From contig JAEEJK010000096.1 in the NCBI GenBank assembly GCA_016281815.1, forward strand, positions 26,951 to 90,950: a stretch of DNA of 64,000 nucleotides, written 5' to 3'. Shown piece by piece: positions 26,901 to 36,568 of this stretch. The notes below the pieces were generated by a model. The model saw only the letters and a list, made by a program, of their open reading frames with translations, did no database searches and was not told where the DNA came from. Origin of the DNA: Prevotella sp. (GTDB taxonomy: Bacteria; Bacteroidota; Bacteroidia; Bacteroidales; Bacteroidaceae). The position numbers were made by a program, and so were the translations under genes. Position 1 is the first letter of the stretch, and each line of letters opens with the position of its first letter.

Positions 26901-29471
26901 TGGAACAATTTGTATTTCGGCTCTGCTGACCTCGGGGGAAGAAAGCCCTTCGTCTCACTCAAAGTGCCCAATCTCTCGTTCACAGAATATGACGAAGACC
27001 TCTTCCAATTCTGGTCGGGCAGGATGTTCCGGTATGGTTCAAGAAGATTGATGAAGTCTAATTCTTTACAGGCTTTAGGCGGAGCAATGCCCATGGCACT
27101 GGAGGAGTCTGCGATGGTGATGGACAGTGCGGCTGATTTGGATGAGAAATTTACTGCACCCGTCATCAAGAAAGATGAAATGACAAAGGACTCGCAAGAA
27201 GCGAAAGGGGGCAGTGGCGATGAAAATAAAGCCGAACCGCAACTGAGAGAGAATCTCGATGAGACGGCGGCATTCATTCCGCAGGCGATCGCTGACAAGG
27301 ATGGAAGAATTGCCCTGAAATTCACCTTGCCGGAGTCGGTGACCACATGGAAAATGATGGGCCTCGCTACAGACCGCCAGATCAACAGCGGCTGGATCAA
27401 CGGAGAGGCCGTTGCCAAAAAGGACATCATGGTGGTGCCCAACATGCCCAGGTTTGTGAGGTTGGGTGACAAATCTCAGATAACGGCCCGTATCTTCAAC
27501 ACTACAGACCATCCCGTCTCAGGAAAGGCGACTCTGGAACTCCTCGATCCGGAGACGGAAGAAGTGGTGTCATCCAGGACGACAGACTTCCTGACTGAGG
27601 CGAACAAGACGGCTGCCGTTACTTTCGACTACCGGCCGGAGGGACAGCCGGGCTTGCTCATTTGCAGGATCAAGGCAGTGGGCGATGGCTTCTCCGACGG
27701 TGAGCAGCATTTCCTGCCTGTGCTGTCCAATATGGAACTCATCACACGCACACTTCCTTTCACACAGGTGGAGCCTCAGGTGTCTGCTTTTGATTTGGCA
27801 AAACTGTTCCCTGAGGGTGTCAAAGACTCAAAACTGACCATCGAATACACCAACAACCCTGCTTGGCTCATGATTCAGGCATTGCCTACTATGGCGGCGG
27901 GAACCGACCAAAATGCCATCACACAGGCTACATCATACTACGCCAACGCCTTGGGACAGTATCTGATGAACATCACCCCGTCTATCAAGCAGACGGTCAT
28001 GAAATGGAGGGAGGAGACCGATCCAAAAGGAAGCATGGCCAGCAACTTGGAGAAGAACGAGGAACTCAAAGACCTCCTCCTCAATGAGACTCCCTGGGTG
28101 CCCAACGCGGATAAGGAGGCCAGTCAGAAGAGAAGTCTCGTGAAATACTTCGATGAGCAGACCATCAGTTACCGACTTTCAATGGCACTCGACAAACTCA
28201 ATGAACTGCAAAACAGCGACGGATCTTGGTCGTGGTGGGAAGGTATGCCTGGAAGCATCTACATGACGACCGCTGTGAGCGAGATGTTCATCAGACTCAA
28301 CAAGATGATCGGGAGCCAGAATGAGACCAAGCACATGCTTAACCGTGCATACGATTTCATGGGCGACTTCCTCATCGAGGAAATGAAGGAAATCCAAAAG
28401 GCACAGAAAAAAGGATATAAAGATCAACTGCCCAGCGAGATGGCCATGTGTATCCTCTACAATATGGCGCTCGATGGAAGGGAATTGGACGACGATGTAC
28501 AGAAGGCTGCCGATTTCCTCGTAGGACTCTTCAACAACAAGCCCAGGGAGTTCACCATTTTCGGAAAGGCAAGGGGAGCGGTCATTCTCTCGCATTTCAA
28601 CAAGAATGAGAAGGCTGAGCAATACCTCAACAGCATCGAGCAGTACTCGGTAGCCACACCGGAGATGGGACGCTATTTCGACACAAGAAAAGCATATTAC
28701 TCATGGTGCAGTTACAATATCCCGACTGAGGTGGCGGCCATGGAGGCATACAAAATGCTCAAACCGGAACGGGCAGACTTTGTCAATGAGATGAGACTAT
28801 GGCTCTTGCAGCAAAAGCGGGCGCAGATGTGGGATACTCCCATCAACAGCGTGGATGCCGTCTACGCCTTCCTGGAGGGCAACACCAAGGCGCTTGACAA
28901 TGGGGTGGCTTCGGTCATCACGGTCGACGGACAAGAGGTGGAGACTTCCAAGGAAACGGCAGGGTTGGGATATGTCAAGACTGCCCTGAAAGCGGATGGC
29001 AAACATCAGGTGGAGGTGCGGAAAACCTCACAAGGTACATCATGGGGCGCCCTCTATGCTCAGTTCATGCAACAGTCAAGCGAGGTGGAGAACGCGGCAG
29101 CGGGACTGTCTGTGCAACGGGAAATCAGGGCGCAGAACTCTCAACTCAAGGTGGGGGATAAAGTGGCGGTCCGCATCACCATCAAGGCAGAGCGCGACTT
29201 GGATTTCGTGGAGGTCATCGACAGAAGGGCGGCTTGTCTGGAACCGGTCAGCCAACTCTCTGGCTACCACTTTGGCTACTACATCGCACCAAAGGACTAT
29301 ACCACGGCATACTATTTCAACAAATTGCCAAAGGGAACTCATATAATAGAAACTGAATATTTTGTCGACAGAGCGGGTGTGTATGAGACGGGTACTTGTA
29401 AGGCACAGTGTGCGTATGCCCCGGAATTCTCCGCAACAGGAAAGGCACTCCGACTGGTCGTCAACGAATAA
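23958..29471 (+). CDS. Alpha-2-macroglobulin-like secreted protein (YfaS-type)
   Basis: The start at ATG 23958 gives 1837 residues with a signal peptide (MRNWIWFLLFFFLPLDMMSQ); the upstream in-frame codons to 23898 run through a -7-like box (TATTTTTG, 23913-23920) and are unlikely to be translated. The N-terminal 280 residues are helical. Macroglobulin-like beta domains follow, with the MG2 hallmark TDRSIYRPGQTVHVAV near residue 500 and EYKRPTFEVE. The A2M segment ENLDETAAFIPQA ... LPESVTTWKMMGLA is near residue 1100, then an alpha/alpha-barrel (thioester-like) domain. The usual CxEQ thioester motif is absent; the equivalent region reads TMAAGTDQNAI. It heads an operon with DUF1573, MeaB, IspH and a C10 protease. 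Confidence 0.88.
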   Translation: MRNWIWFLLFFFLPLDMMSQNFEALWKQVSEAEAADLPKDQEKVLDIIVEKAKKEKNYGQLMKGQLKRIEAVTAVTPDSLKPEVDRLVKQEKGLGKKQTLLAAVYQSVLGSVYRDNPSLDENAETVSKDYFAKSLSNPDILAAAKTNVWTPLVVEGADSRFFGNDMLSVLAFQAEEFSMLYEYYRSHGQREAACMAAASMLRSKEDDYVKKAANSEYLRQVEQMIEEYKDLKVAGELALVKYEFLEEASDVDDAQRVKWIDEATQKWGEWPRINRLKNSRQSIIQPNFSLDFGSVVVRPSQERVIKLNLRHLKSMTMTVSKVNLDPLKDYSLYDEKTLAAVKKAIISGSTFKVAKQFDYHPDYESFKDSIILKPLERGMYLAEFDTNEKNISTARTLFYVSDVYLLAQPMPNNQKRMVAVSATTGQPLKDAKLKIISYNKKDTLINLGPKGDTVVNMPDRRYSSGDYYLYTADDKYCPKQSMWMSNYSYNSVTDRTSIQLFTDRSIYRPGQTVHVAVIKFKVKGGLETSAMEGEKLTVVMRDANNKDVDKREVVTDSFGKATADFTLPQSGLTGTFSVNVNGNRESFRVEEYKRPTFEVEMPVVKEAYKDGDTLTIKGHARTYAGVPVQGAKVDYEVERRCASWWWRNGSGDEESLLKDSVVTDDEGAFVMRVPIALPSNVDSDDEDDWRNRFYEIVVNASVTDLGGETHEGILSLPISRKLTAFDFSIPAVMEREKMSDVQFSLRNNAGDEVDGSVTYYIDDEPNGYTAKTNEKTVLPKEGPLAKSGKHTIKAICQGDTVKHEFILFSYDDKKPCVETHDWFQYSASQFADEASTVKVQVGSSDPNQVVFYNVFAEDKVLEQGSFTLNNSNQTRIWKYRKEYGSGVLLTFAWVRNGEAYTHTHRIQRPMPDKRIILKWETFRDKLKPGQEEEWILRANYPDGTPADAQLLATIYDKSLDQIESHFWWFNNYINVYLPSTSWNNLYFGSADLGGRKPFVSLKVPNLSFTEYDEDLFQFWSGRMFRYGSRRLMKSNSLQALGGAMPMALEESAMVMDSAADLDEKFTAPVIKKDEMTKDSQEAKGGSGDENKAEPQLRENLDETAAFIPQAIADKDGRIALKFTLPESVTTWKMMGLATDRQINSGWINGEAVAKKDIMVVPNMPRFVRLGDKSQITARIFNTTDHPVSGKATLELLDPETEEVVSSRTTDFLTEANKTAAVTFDYRPEGQPGLLICRIKAVGDGFSDGEQHFLPVLSNMELITRTLPFTQVEPQVSAFDLAKLFPEGVKDSKLTIEYTNNPAWLMIQALPTMAAGTDQNAITQATSYYANALGQYLMNITPSIKQTVMKWREETDPKGSMASNLEKNEELKDLLLNETPWVPNADKEASQKRSLVKYFDEQTISYRLSMALDKLNELQNSDGSWSWWEGMPGSIYMTTAVSEMFIRLNKMIGSQNETKHMLNRAYDFMGDFLIEEMKEIQKAQKKGYKDQLPSEMAMCILYNMALDGRELDDDVQKAADFLVGLFNNKPREFTIFGKARGAVILSHFNKNEKAEQYLNSIEQYSVATPEMGRYFDTRKAYYSWCSYNIPTEVAAMEAYKMLKPERADFVNEMRLWLLQQKRAQMWDTPINSVDAVYAFLEGNTKALDNGVASVITVDGQEVETSKETAGLGYVKTALKADGKHQVEVRKTSQGTSWGALYAQFMQQSSEVENAAAGLSVQREIRAQNSQLKVGDKVAVRITIKAERDLDFVEVIDRRAACLEPVSQLSGYHFGYYIAPKDYTTAYYFNKLPKGTHIIETEYFVDRAGVYETGTCKAQCAYAPEFSATGKALRLVVNE

Positions 29472-29476
29472 AAGAC

Positions 29477-30553
29477 ATGCAGAGATTGTCACTACATATC
29501 GTCCTTTGCCTTGCTGCCATCACCATGATGGGCGGCAGGGCTAAGGCACAGCGCATCACTACTGCATCACAGGTAATTGACTGCGGACAGGTGCTGTTCA
29601 GGCAACCCGTCACGGCTCATTTCGAACTGACCAACGAGGGGGAGGGGACTTTCACCATCAAAAGCGTGGATACAAGTTGCGGATGCACCGAGGTGGAATA
29701 TCCCACGGGCATTATCTCTGAAAACAAACCCTTCGTCATCTCGGCTACCTACGATGCCAAGCAATTGGGACATTTCGAGAAGTACATTGATGTTTATACC
29801 AGCGGTGCCTCGCTTCCATATACCCTCACCATGAAGGGTGTGGTGGTGGAGGAAATAAGAGACTACGAGGGAAACTATCCTTTCATGCTCGGACATTTCA
29901 AGGCGGATGCGAATACGGCTGTGTTCGACGATGTGGCGAAAGGGGAGAACCCCACCCAGGAAATACATGTGCTCAATCCCACCAGCGAGATGGTGACGCC
30001 TTCCATCATCAATCTGCCTGAATATCTCAGGGCCGACATCTCTCCGTCATCCATCCCGCCGGGAAAGGCTGGTGTGCTGCATATCACCCTCCTTACAGAG
30101 AAAATGCAGAAACCGGGACTCTCCAGGGCCAATGTCTATCTCGTGCAGAGAAATGATGCCAAACCGACCGAGGACAAGCAGATAAAAGTGGATGCCATCA
30201 TGCTGCCATCATTCGGTGTGGTGACCGACCAGCAGTTGGTCTATATGCCGAAAATGAAGTTATCGGATACCGTGATCGACCTGGGGCCGGCAGATGGCAA
30301 AAAACGTAAAAAGGCAACGGTGACCATTGAGAATCTTGGAAGAACCGACCTCGAGATCATCAGATGCCAGTCGTTTACTGAAGGACTGTCATTGGAACTT
30401 CCCGAAATGGTGGTCCAACCTGGTGGATCGGTCAAACTGAAAGTGACTGCTGACATGAAAATGATGAGAACACTCAGGGAACAACCCAAAATCCTGCTCA
30501 TCTCAAATGACCCGAGAATGGCGAAAACCATCATTGAGGTCAATATCAATTAA
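29477..30553 (+). CDS. DUF1573 domain protein, secreted
   Basis: ATG 29477 gives 358 residues with a signal peptide (MQRLSLHIVLCLAAITMMGGRAKA). The first mature domain is DUF1573 (IDCGQVLFRQPVTAHFELTNEG, VDTSCGCTEVEYP), an immunoglobulin-like fold common in Bacteroidota envelopes. A second similar beta-domain follows (FGVVTDQQLVYMPKMKL, VTIENLGRTDLEII). It starts five bases after the macroglobulin stop and overlaps the MeaB start by one base (TAATGA). Role unknown; likely periplasmic or surface. Confidence 0.88.
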   Translation: MQRLSLHIVLCLAAITMMGGRAKAQRITTASQVIDCGQVLFRQPVTAHFELTNEGEGTFTIKSVDTSCGCTEVEYPTGIISENKPFVISATYDAKQLGHFEKYIDVYTSGASLPYTLTMKGVVVEEIRDYEGNYPFMLGHFKADANTAVFDDVAKGENPTQEIHVLNPTSEMVTPSIINLPEYLRADISPSSIPPGKAGVLHITLLTEKMQKPGLSRANVYLVQRNDAKPTEDKQIKVDAIMLPSFGVVTDQQLVYMPKMKLSDTVIDLGPADGKKRKKATVTIENLGRTDLEIIRCQSFTEGLSLELPEMVVQPGGSVKLKVTADMKMMRTLREQPKILLISNDPRMAKTIIEVNIN

Positions 30554-31680
30554 TGAAGATAACAAAAATGCCAAATATGGAACATCCGGAAAACAGTGAA
30601 GAGTTCAAGGGACTGACAGTCAATGCCGGCATCGTGCAGCCGGCAAGCATCAACCCTTATCTGAAACGCAACAAGTTCAGACGTAAAACCTACACCACGG
30701 CTGAGATAGTGGAGGGCATCATCAAAGGGGATGTCACCATATTGAGTCAGGCTGTTACCCTCGTTGAAAGTGTCAACCCTGATCATCAGGCCATGGCGCA
30801 GGAGGTCATCGAGAAATGCCTGCCATACAGCGGCAATTCCGTCAGAGTGGGTATCAGCGGCGTACCGGGAGCAGGAAAGAGTACGTCTATCGATGCGTTC
30901 GGCTGCCATGTGCTGGACTCACGGGGAGGAAAACTCGCTGTCCTGGCCATCGACCCCAGCAGTGAAAGGTCGAAAGGAAGTATCCTGGGCGATAAGACGA
31001 GAATGGAAAAACTGGCTCTCAGGCCAGAGGCTTTCATTCGCCCCAGTCCGACGGCGGGCTCTCTCGGAGGGGTCGCCAGAAAAACCCGCGAGACCATCAT
31101 CCTGTGTGAGGCGGCTGGATACGACAAAATTTTCGTTGAGACAGTGGGAGTGGGACAAAGTGAGACCGCATGCCATTCCATGGTGGATTTCTTCCTCCTC
31201 ATACAACTGGCAGGAACGGGCGACGAACTGCAAGGCATCAAGAGAGGTATCATGGAGATAGCCGACGGTATCATCATCAACAAATGTGATGGAAACAACG
31301 TGGACAAATGCCACATGGCTGCCACACATTTCAGAAACGCACTCCACTTCTTCCCGAAGTCCGAAAGCGGATGGATGCCGAAAGTGATGTGCTACAGCGG
31401 ATTTTACGCACTCGGGATCAAGGAGGTCTGGGACATGGTCTACGAATACATCGACTTCGTCAAAGACAATGGATATTTTGCGTACAGACGTAACGAACAG
31501 AGCAAATACTGGATGTATGAGACCATCAATGAGCAACTGAGAAACAGTTTCTACAACAACAAACTCATCGCAGGAAAACTCATTAATGCTGAGAAAAGCG
31601 TGCTGGCAGGTGAGCAAACATCATTCGCTGCGGCAGGACAGTTGCTCGACTTGTATTACAATAACTTCAGAAAAGAGTAA
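30553..31680 (+). CDS. meaB: Methylmalonyl-CoA mutase-associated GTPase MeaB
   Basis: The protein has 375 residues. G3E-type P-loop GTPase with Walker A GVPGAGKST at 103-111, the Mg and switch regions (VLAIDPSSERSKGSILGDKTRM), EAAGYDKIFVETVGVGQSE and a guanine-recognition NKCDG. MeaB protects and loads the cobalamin cofactor of methylmalonyl-CoA mutase, used for propionate formation via succinate in this phylum. The mutase genes are not in the window. The start overlaps the previous stop by one base and its stop overlaps the next start (TAATGA), showing tight coupling. Confidence 0.93.
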   Translation: MKITKMPNMEHPENSEEFKGLTVNAGIVQPASINPYLKRNKFRRKTYTTAEIVEGIIKGDVTILSQAVTLVESVNPDHQAMAQEVIEKCLPYSGNSVRVGISGVPGAGKSTSIDAFGCHVLDSRGGKLAVLAIDPSSERSKGSILGDKTRMEKLALRPEAFIRPSPTAGSLGGVARKTRETIILCEAAGYDKIFVETVGVGQSETACHSMVDFFLLIQLAGTGDELQGIKRGIMEIADGIIINKCDGNNVDKCHMAATHFRNALHFFPKSESGWMPKVMCYSGFYALGIKEVWDMVYEYIDFVKDNGYFAYRRNEQSKYWMYETINEQLRNSFYNNKLIAGKLINAEKSVLAGEQTSFAAAGQLLDLYYNNFRKE

Positions 31681-32552
31681 TGATAAAAATCGAAATAGAC
31701 AGTGACAGCGGATTCTGCTTCGGAGTGACCACGGCCATCAACAAGGCTGAGGAAAAACTCCGCGAGGAGAAAACGCTCTATTGCCTGGGGGATATCGTCC
31801 ACAACGGAATGGAGTGTGAGCGGCTCAGGGAAATGGGGCTCGTCACTATCAATCATGATGAACTCTCAAGGCTGCACGACGTAAAGGTCATGCTCAGGGC
31901 ACATGGAGAACCGCCAAAAACTTATGAGGTGGCAAAAGAGCACAACATCGAAATCGTTGACACCACATGCCCAGTGGTGCTGCAGTTGCAGAAAAGAATA
32001 AAAAAGCAGTTTGACAACAATCCGGAGGCGCAAATCGTCATCTTTGGAAAGAACGGACACGCCGAAGTGCTGGGACTCGTAGGACAGACCAACAACAGGG
32101 CTATCGTGGTGGAGAATATCGGCGATGTGCAGAAACTGGATTTCAGCCACGATATCTATCTCTATTCACAGACCACCAAGTCGCTCGACGAGTTTCATCG
32201 CATCATAGAATATATACAAGACCATATATCTCAGGACGCTACCTTCAAAAGTTTCGATACAGTTTGCAGGCAGGTGGCCAACAGAATATCACGAATCGCT
32301 GCCTTCGCACTGAGGCACGACCTCATCCTGTTTGTGTCGGGAGGGAAGAGCAGCAACGGGAAAGTGCTGTTCAGCGAATGTAAAAGGGTCAACAACAACA
32401 GCCATCAAATCGAAAATGCACAGGAAATCGACCTCCAGTGGCTGCACGATATCGGGTCGGTCGGCATTTGTGGGGCAACAAGCACACCCAAATGGCTGAT
32501 GGAGGATTGCAGAAAATTCATACAAGATAATATAAGGGATCTCAAAAAGTAA
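31680..32552 (+). CDS. ispH: 4-hydroxy-3-methylbut-2-enyl diphosphate reductase
   Basis: The protein has 290 residues. It carries the IspH/LytB signatures: GFCFGV with Cys13, TCPVV with Cys97 and FDTVCRQV with Cys196 as the three iron-sulfur ligands, plus HNGMECERL, QTTKS and GGKSSNGKVLF. It catalyses the last step of the methylerythritol phosphate pathway, producing IPP and DMAPP for isoprenoids such as quinones and undecaprenyl phosphate. A polyprenyl synthase using these products is encoded at 38448. One-base overlap with meaB. Confidence 0.96.
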   Translation: MIKIEIDSDSGFCFGVTTAINKAEEKLREEKTLYCLGDIVHNGMECERLREMGLVTINHDELSRLHDVKVMLRAHGEPPKTYEVAKEHNIEIVDTTCPVVLQLQKRIKKQFDNNPEAQIVIFGKNGHAEVLGLVGQTNNRAIVVENIGDVQKLDFSHDIYLYSQTTKSLDEFHRIIEYIQDHISQDATFKSFDTVCRQVANRISRIAAFALRHDLILFVSGGKSSNGKVLFSECKRVNNNSHQIENAQEIDLQWLHDIGSVGICGATSTPKWLMEDCRKFIQDNIRDLKK

Positions 32553-32578
32553 TTATGCAACAAACAAATAAACAAATC

Positions 32579-35500
32579 ATGAAAAAAATCAAAACTCTGA
32601 TGACATGGATCTTTGTCATCACCTGCGTCGTGCAAGCCAGCGCCGCACCTGTATCAAAAGCCGATGCCCTGACACAGGCAAAGGCATTTATGAAAAGCAA
32701 AGGCATTCAGTTCGATGCCAATGCCCAAGTGGTTGACGGACCAAGAAAAGTTTCCGCCAACCAAGCAGAAACTCCTTATTTCTACGTCTTCAACAATGGC
32801 AACGAAGAAGGATTTGTGATCGTGTCGGGTGATGACAGAACCATACCCATCATTGGCTATTCCGACAAAGGACATTTTGACATGGACCTGGTCAAACAGA
32901 ACGAAGGTACACTGTTTGATGCCTATAAGGAAGAAATTGACCTGCTCGACAAAAAAGGTGTCACTGAAACGTCGGCTAGTTATGCCAATACTTCCCTCTC
33001 ACCGACTACATATCCCGTAAGACCTTTGCTGAAAACGCAATGGGGACAGGATACACCATTCAACTTGTATGCTCCCAAGAAAAACGGAGTGAGTTGTTAC
33101 CTGGGGTGCACCGCTACGTGCATGGCTCAGTTGGCTTATTATTACAAGGATAGAATGGATGCAAAACTGTCTCAGGACATTACAGGTTATACTTACGGCG
33201 GAGTCACTGCTCCTACAATTTCAAAGGGAACGGCTTTGAATTGGAACAATATGTTGGAGGTCTATGATGGAAAATCCTCCACATCATTCAACAACACTTG
33301 CAAGTTGCTCAGTTACTGTGCCATCGCCCTGAGAAGCCAGTTCGATGCAGGCGAAGGCAAAGGAACAAAAGGCTCGCTGGATAATTTCAAGTCTGCCATT
33401 TGCACCTATTTTAAGTTTACGTCAAGTTATGCCAGTTACATTTATAAAAGCGGTTATTCCTTTGATAGATGGAAAGAGATGATTCTCGATGAACTGTATC
33501 AGGGAAGACCTGTCCCATACTCTGCATTCAAAACCAATGGAGAGGGACATATCTTCATAGTGGATGGATACGATGGCGGCGATTTCTTCCATGTCAACTG
33601 GGGATGGGGTGGCTATTGCGATGGCTTCTTCTCCCTCTCCATTCTCAACAGCGCAGAGCCCGATATGGCTGACTCTTCCATCGGTGAGAAAAGTTTTCTC
33701 ACAAACACAAGGGCATTTTTCGACCTGCAGCCCATCAAAGGATACAACAACGAATCGGACAATACCATTCTTAAGGCTACCATCAGCGCTGCTTCCGGAG
33801 CAACGGCTTCCGTGCAGTTCGCCAACCTGAACACTGAGACGGCATCTTACTATCTTGGCTTGGGATATTACGATGCCAATGGCAATATTCAACTGCTCAA
33901 GCAATATGACACCAATCCTGTTTCCATCGGCACCAACAAATATGTGGTGGGAAAATTCACCCTGGCTGCTACCGATTTCTCTGCAAAGAAACTGGCCAAA
34001 GGTACTTATAAACTCTATCCGGTCTGCAAACTGAAGGGTACTGACGAGTGGATACAATGTGACCAGGTGGCTGATTACAACCACATCAGTGCGACATACT
34101 CTACTGCCGTCACACTGAAACTAGGAGCAGCAAGTGCATCACTGTCTGTGACTGAGTTCAATTTCAGCGGGTCACACATCGCAGGACAAAATCAACCCGT
34201 TGTGGTCTCTGTGAAAAACACAGGAGATGACTTCTATGGATATGTGTCCCTCTATGCCAGCACCACTGCCTCGATGGGTAGCAAAAGATCTCAGGCTCTT
34301 GTATATGTGCCCTCTGGAAAGACTGTGAATGTGCAACTTTCATTCAGACCGGCTGGGAGCGGAACTTTCAACGTATGGGCTGTGTCGGGTTCCACCATAG
34401 GCACTTCCAAAGTCAATATCCTGAAATCAACTTCAAGCAGAAACCTGCAGGTGTTGAAGGCAGCGGATGTCGTTCTCGACCATGTGAAGTCGGGACGGAC
34501 AGTTCTCGGTACTACATTGCAGGGGAAAATCAATGTGTTCAACAAAGCCGCCTCGGATTATTATGGCGATGTCAGTGTGACCCTCTACTATTTGTATGGT
34601 TCTAACTGGGTCGGCACACAGGAAATGTGTAATTCAAGTTTGAACATCCCGGCCCAAAAATATGGTGCAGTTCCTTTCAAGTTCGAAGGTCTCTCAACAG
34701 GAAAAGTCTATGCTTTGCTCCTCAGATACGGTGACGAGTCATTCTTGGCTTATGGATATCTACAGACCAAATTCTATGTCTCAAATGCCGTGATGACTTA
34801 CAATGCATCGGGAGTGCTCACTCCGATCGCTCCGGCTGCAACCATTTCATTGGGTGCTGACGTGACCGTCGCCGACCTCACCGGACTTTCCTCCACCGTC
34901 ACCAAAGTGGTGCCAAGTTCCAACCCCAATACATTGTATTTCTTAGGTGCTTCCGAGAAAGTCATCGCAGGACTGACTGGCAAGAATGTTGTCAAAGGAA
35001 ATGTGGCTGATAAGGTGGCGCTGACGGATGGCTACCCATTCTATACACACAAGGATATCACAGCCAAGTCCATTTCTTATACCAGAACATCAAAACTGGG
35101 TACGGCGGGCAAAGACGGATGGCAGACCATCGTTTTGCCTTTCGCTCCGACTTCTGTGACATGCAACGGAAAGAGTCTGGATTGGTTCAGGGCTGCCAAT
35201 GACACGTACAAGAACTTCTGGCTGAAGGAGTTCAGGGCCATTGAGGGCTACAAGACAGTCTACTTCGATTATGTGCAGCAGTTCGAGGCAAACAGACCTT
35301 ATATCATGGCAGTGCCGGGAAATGCATGGGGAGAGGCCAACAACCTCGTTGGAAAACCGATGGTCTTCTCTGCATCCAACGCCACTCTGTACCACCAGAC
35401 GTATGCCATCGTCGGATCTGACCTCTTCAAATTCAGAGGCTCCTACACACAGCAGAAACTGGCCAATACCTACAGCCTCAACAGCACCGGTGGCAAATTC

Positions 35501-35773
35501 GTATTGGGCACCAATACCGTCTATCCGTTCAGATGCTATTTCATCGCTTCTGACAATGACAAACTTGAGGATTACAACGAACTGAATATCGGTGTCTTTG
35601 AAGAGGAGAGCGACGGCATTTTCACTCCTTTTGCCATGGAGGGCGAGACAGTCAGCGTTTACAATCTCAACGGCGTCAAGGTCGGACAAACCAAGGTCGT
35701 CGGTTCAAAGATTGATGTCGACAACCTGCCCAAGGGTGTCTATATCATCAAAGGAAAGAAATTCATCAAATGA
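32579..35773 (+). CDS. C10 family cysteine protease (streptopain-like) with sorting tail
   Basis: The start at ATG 32579 gives 1064 residues and a good signal peptide (MKKIKTLMTWIFVITCVVQASA); the longer frame from 32555 has a poor N-terminus. A propeptide of about 140 residues (FYVFNNGNEEGFVIVSGDDR) precedes the protease domain. The catalytic Cys177 is in GCTAT and His324 in GEGHIFIVDGY, followed by NWGWGG, as in SpeB and interpain. After the protease are several beta domains and a C-terminal tail (VSVYNLNGVKVG, LPKGVYIIKGKKFIK) typical of T9SS cargo. It is the last gene of the macroglobulin operon, a protease next to a protease-trap-like protein. Confidence 0.9.
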   Translation: MKKIKTLMTWIFVITCVVQASAAPVSKADALTQAKAFMKSKGIQFDANAQVVDGPRKVSANQAETPYFYVFNNGNEEGFVIVSGDDRTIPIIGYSDKGHFDMDLVKQNEGTLFDAYKEEIDLLDKKGVTETSASYANTSLSPTTYPVRPLLKTQWGQDTPFNLYAPKKNGVSCYLGCTATCMAQLAYYYKDRMDAKLSQDITGYTYGGVTAPTISKGTALNWNNMLEVYDGKSSTSFNNTCKLLSYCAIALRSQFDAGEGKGTKGSLDNFKSAICTYFKFTSSYASYIYKSGYSFDRWKEMILDELYQGRPVPYSAFKTNGEGHIFIVDGYDGGDFFHVNWGWGGYCDGFFSLSILNSAEPDMADSSIGEKSFLTNTRAFFDLQPIKGYNNESDNTILKATISAASGATASVQFANLNTETASYYLGLGYYDANGNIQLLKQYDTNPVSIGTNKYVVGKFTLAATDFSAKKLAKGTYKLYPVCKLKGTDEWIQCDQVADYNHISATYSTAVTLKLGAASASLSVTEFNFSGSHIAGQNQPVVVSVKNTGDDFYGYVSLYASTTASMGSKRSQALVYVPSGKTVNVQLSFRPAGSGTFNVWAVSGSTIGTSKVNILKSTSSRNLQVLKAADVVLDHVKSGRTVLGTTLQGKINVFNKAASDYYGDVSVTLYYLYGSNWVGTQEMCNSSLNIPAQKYGAVPFKFEGLSTGKVYALLLRYGDESFLAYGYLQTKFYVSNAVMTYNASGVLTPIAPAATISLGADVTVADLTGLSSTVTKVVPSSNPNTLYFLGASEKVIAGLTGKNVVKGNVADKVALTDGYPFYTHKDITAKSISYTRTSKLGTAGKDGWQTIVLPFAPTSVTCNGKSLDWFRAANDTYKNFWLKEFRAIEGYKTVYFDYVQQFEANRPYIMAVPGNAWGEANNLVGKPMVFSASNATLYHQTYAIVGSDLFKFRGSYTQQKLANTYSLNSTGGKFVLGTNTVYPFRCYFIASDNDKLEDYNELNIGVFEEESDGIFTPFAMEGETVSVYNLNGVKVGQTKVVGSKIDVDNLPKGVYIIKGKKFIK

Positions 35774-35794
35774 TGATACACGCATGATATACTG

Positions 35795-35832
35795 AAAAGA
35801 AAGGAGGCTTCCGAGGATGCCTCCTTTCTTTT
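35795..35832. terminator. Bidirectional rho-independent terminator
   Basis: A perfect 14-bp stem (35795-35808 AAAAGAAAGGAGGC with 35819-35832) and a ten-base loop. A-rich and T-rich flanks serve both strands. It separates the plus-strand operon ending at 35773 from cmk (minus strand, stop at 35861). Confidence 0.92.
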
Positions 35833-35860
35833 CGTCGTTTCGTAGATTCGACTTGTTCTT

Positions 35861-36565
35861 CTATTCGTCTTGTTCTGCGCCTGCCACTCGTTGATAGACT
35901 TCCAGCAACCAGGCATTTTGCTCTGCTATCGTCATGTGGCTGTTGTCGAGCAGAATGGCGTCTTCTGCTTGACGGAGCGGACCCACTTCACGGTGGCTGT
36001 CGGCATAGTCACGATCCTTCACATTCTGGAGCACCTCCTCATAGTCTGCGGGCGTTCCCTTGCTGAGCAGTTCGTCATAGCGGCGCTGGGCACGCACTTC
36101 TGGACTGGCCGTCACAAAAACTTTCAGTTCGGCGTCGGGAAACACCACGGTGCCGATGTCACGTCCGTCCATGACGATACCTTTCGACTCTCCCATTCGC
36201 TGCTGCTGGGCCACCAATGCCTCGCGGACAAATGGAAGGGCGGCAATCTCACTCACTTTTCCCGAAACCTCCATTCCGCGGATCTCGCTTTCCACGCAGA
36301 CCCCGTTCAGATAGGTGTCGGGCTTCCCGGTTTCCTCGTTCAGGCAGAATGAGATTTCTATCTCGGGAATCATTGACTCCAACCGCTCCGTGTCGAGCAC
36401 ATCATTTTCATCCCACAACTTCTGCTGAAGGGCAAAAAGGGTCACCGCACGGTACATCGCACCGGTATCCACATAAATATAGCCTATCGCCTTGGCTAAG
36501 TCTTTGGCCATCGTGCTCTTGCCGCACGAGGAATGACCGTCTATTGCTATCGTTATTTTTCTCAT
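35861..36565 (-). CDS. cmk: Cytidylate kinase
   Basis: The protein has 234 residues. P-loop GHSSCGKST near the N-terminus, [19 protein letters not shown] for CMP binding, [33 protein letters not shown] and [25 protein letters not shown]. It phosphorylates CMP and dCMP to the diphosphates. It starts 3 bases after porQ's stop, an arrangement also found in Porphyromonas and Bacteroides. Confidence 0.96.
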   Translation of the reverse strand: MRKITIAIDGHSSCGKSTMAKDLAKAIGYIYVDTGAMYRAVTLFALQQKLWDENDVLDTERLESMIPEIEISFCLNEETGKPDTYLNGVCVESEIRGMEVSGKVSEIAALPFVREALVAQQQRMGESKGIVMDGRDIGTVVFPDAELKVFVTASPEVRAQRRYDELLSKGTPADYEEVLQNVKDRDYADSHREVGPLRQAEDAILLDNSHMTIAEQNAWLLEVYQRVAGAEQDE

Positions 36566-36568
36566 GGC

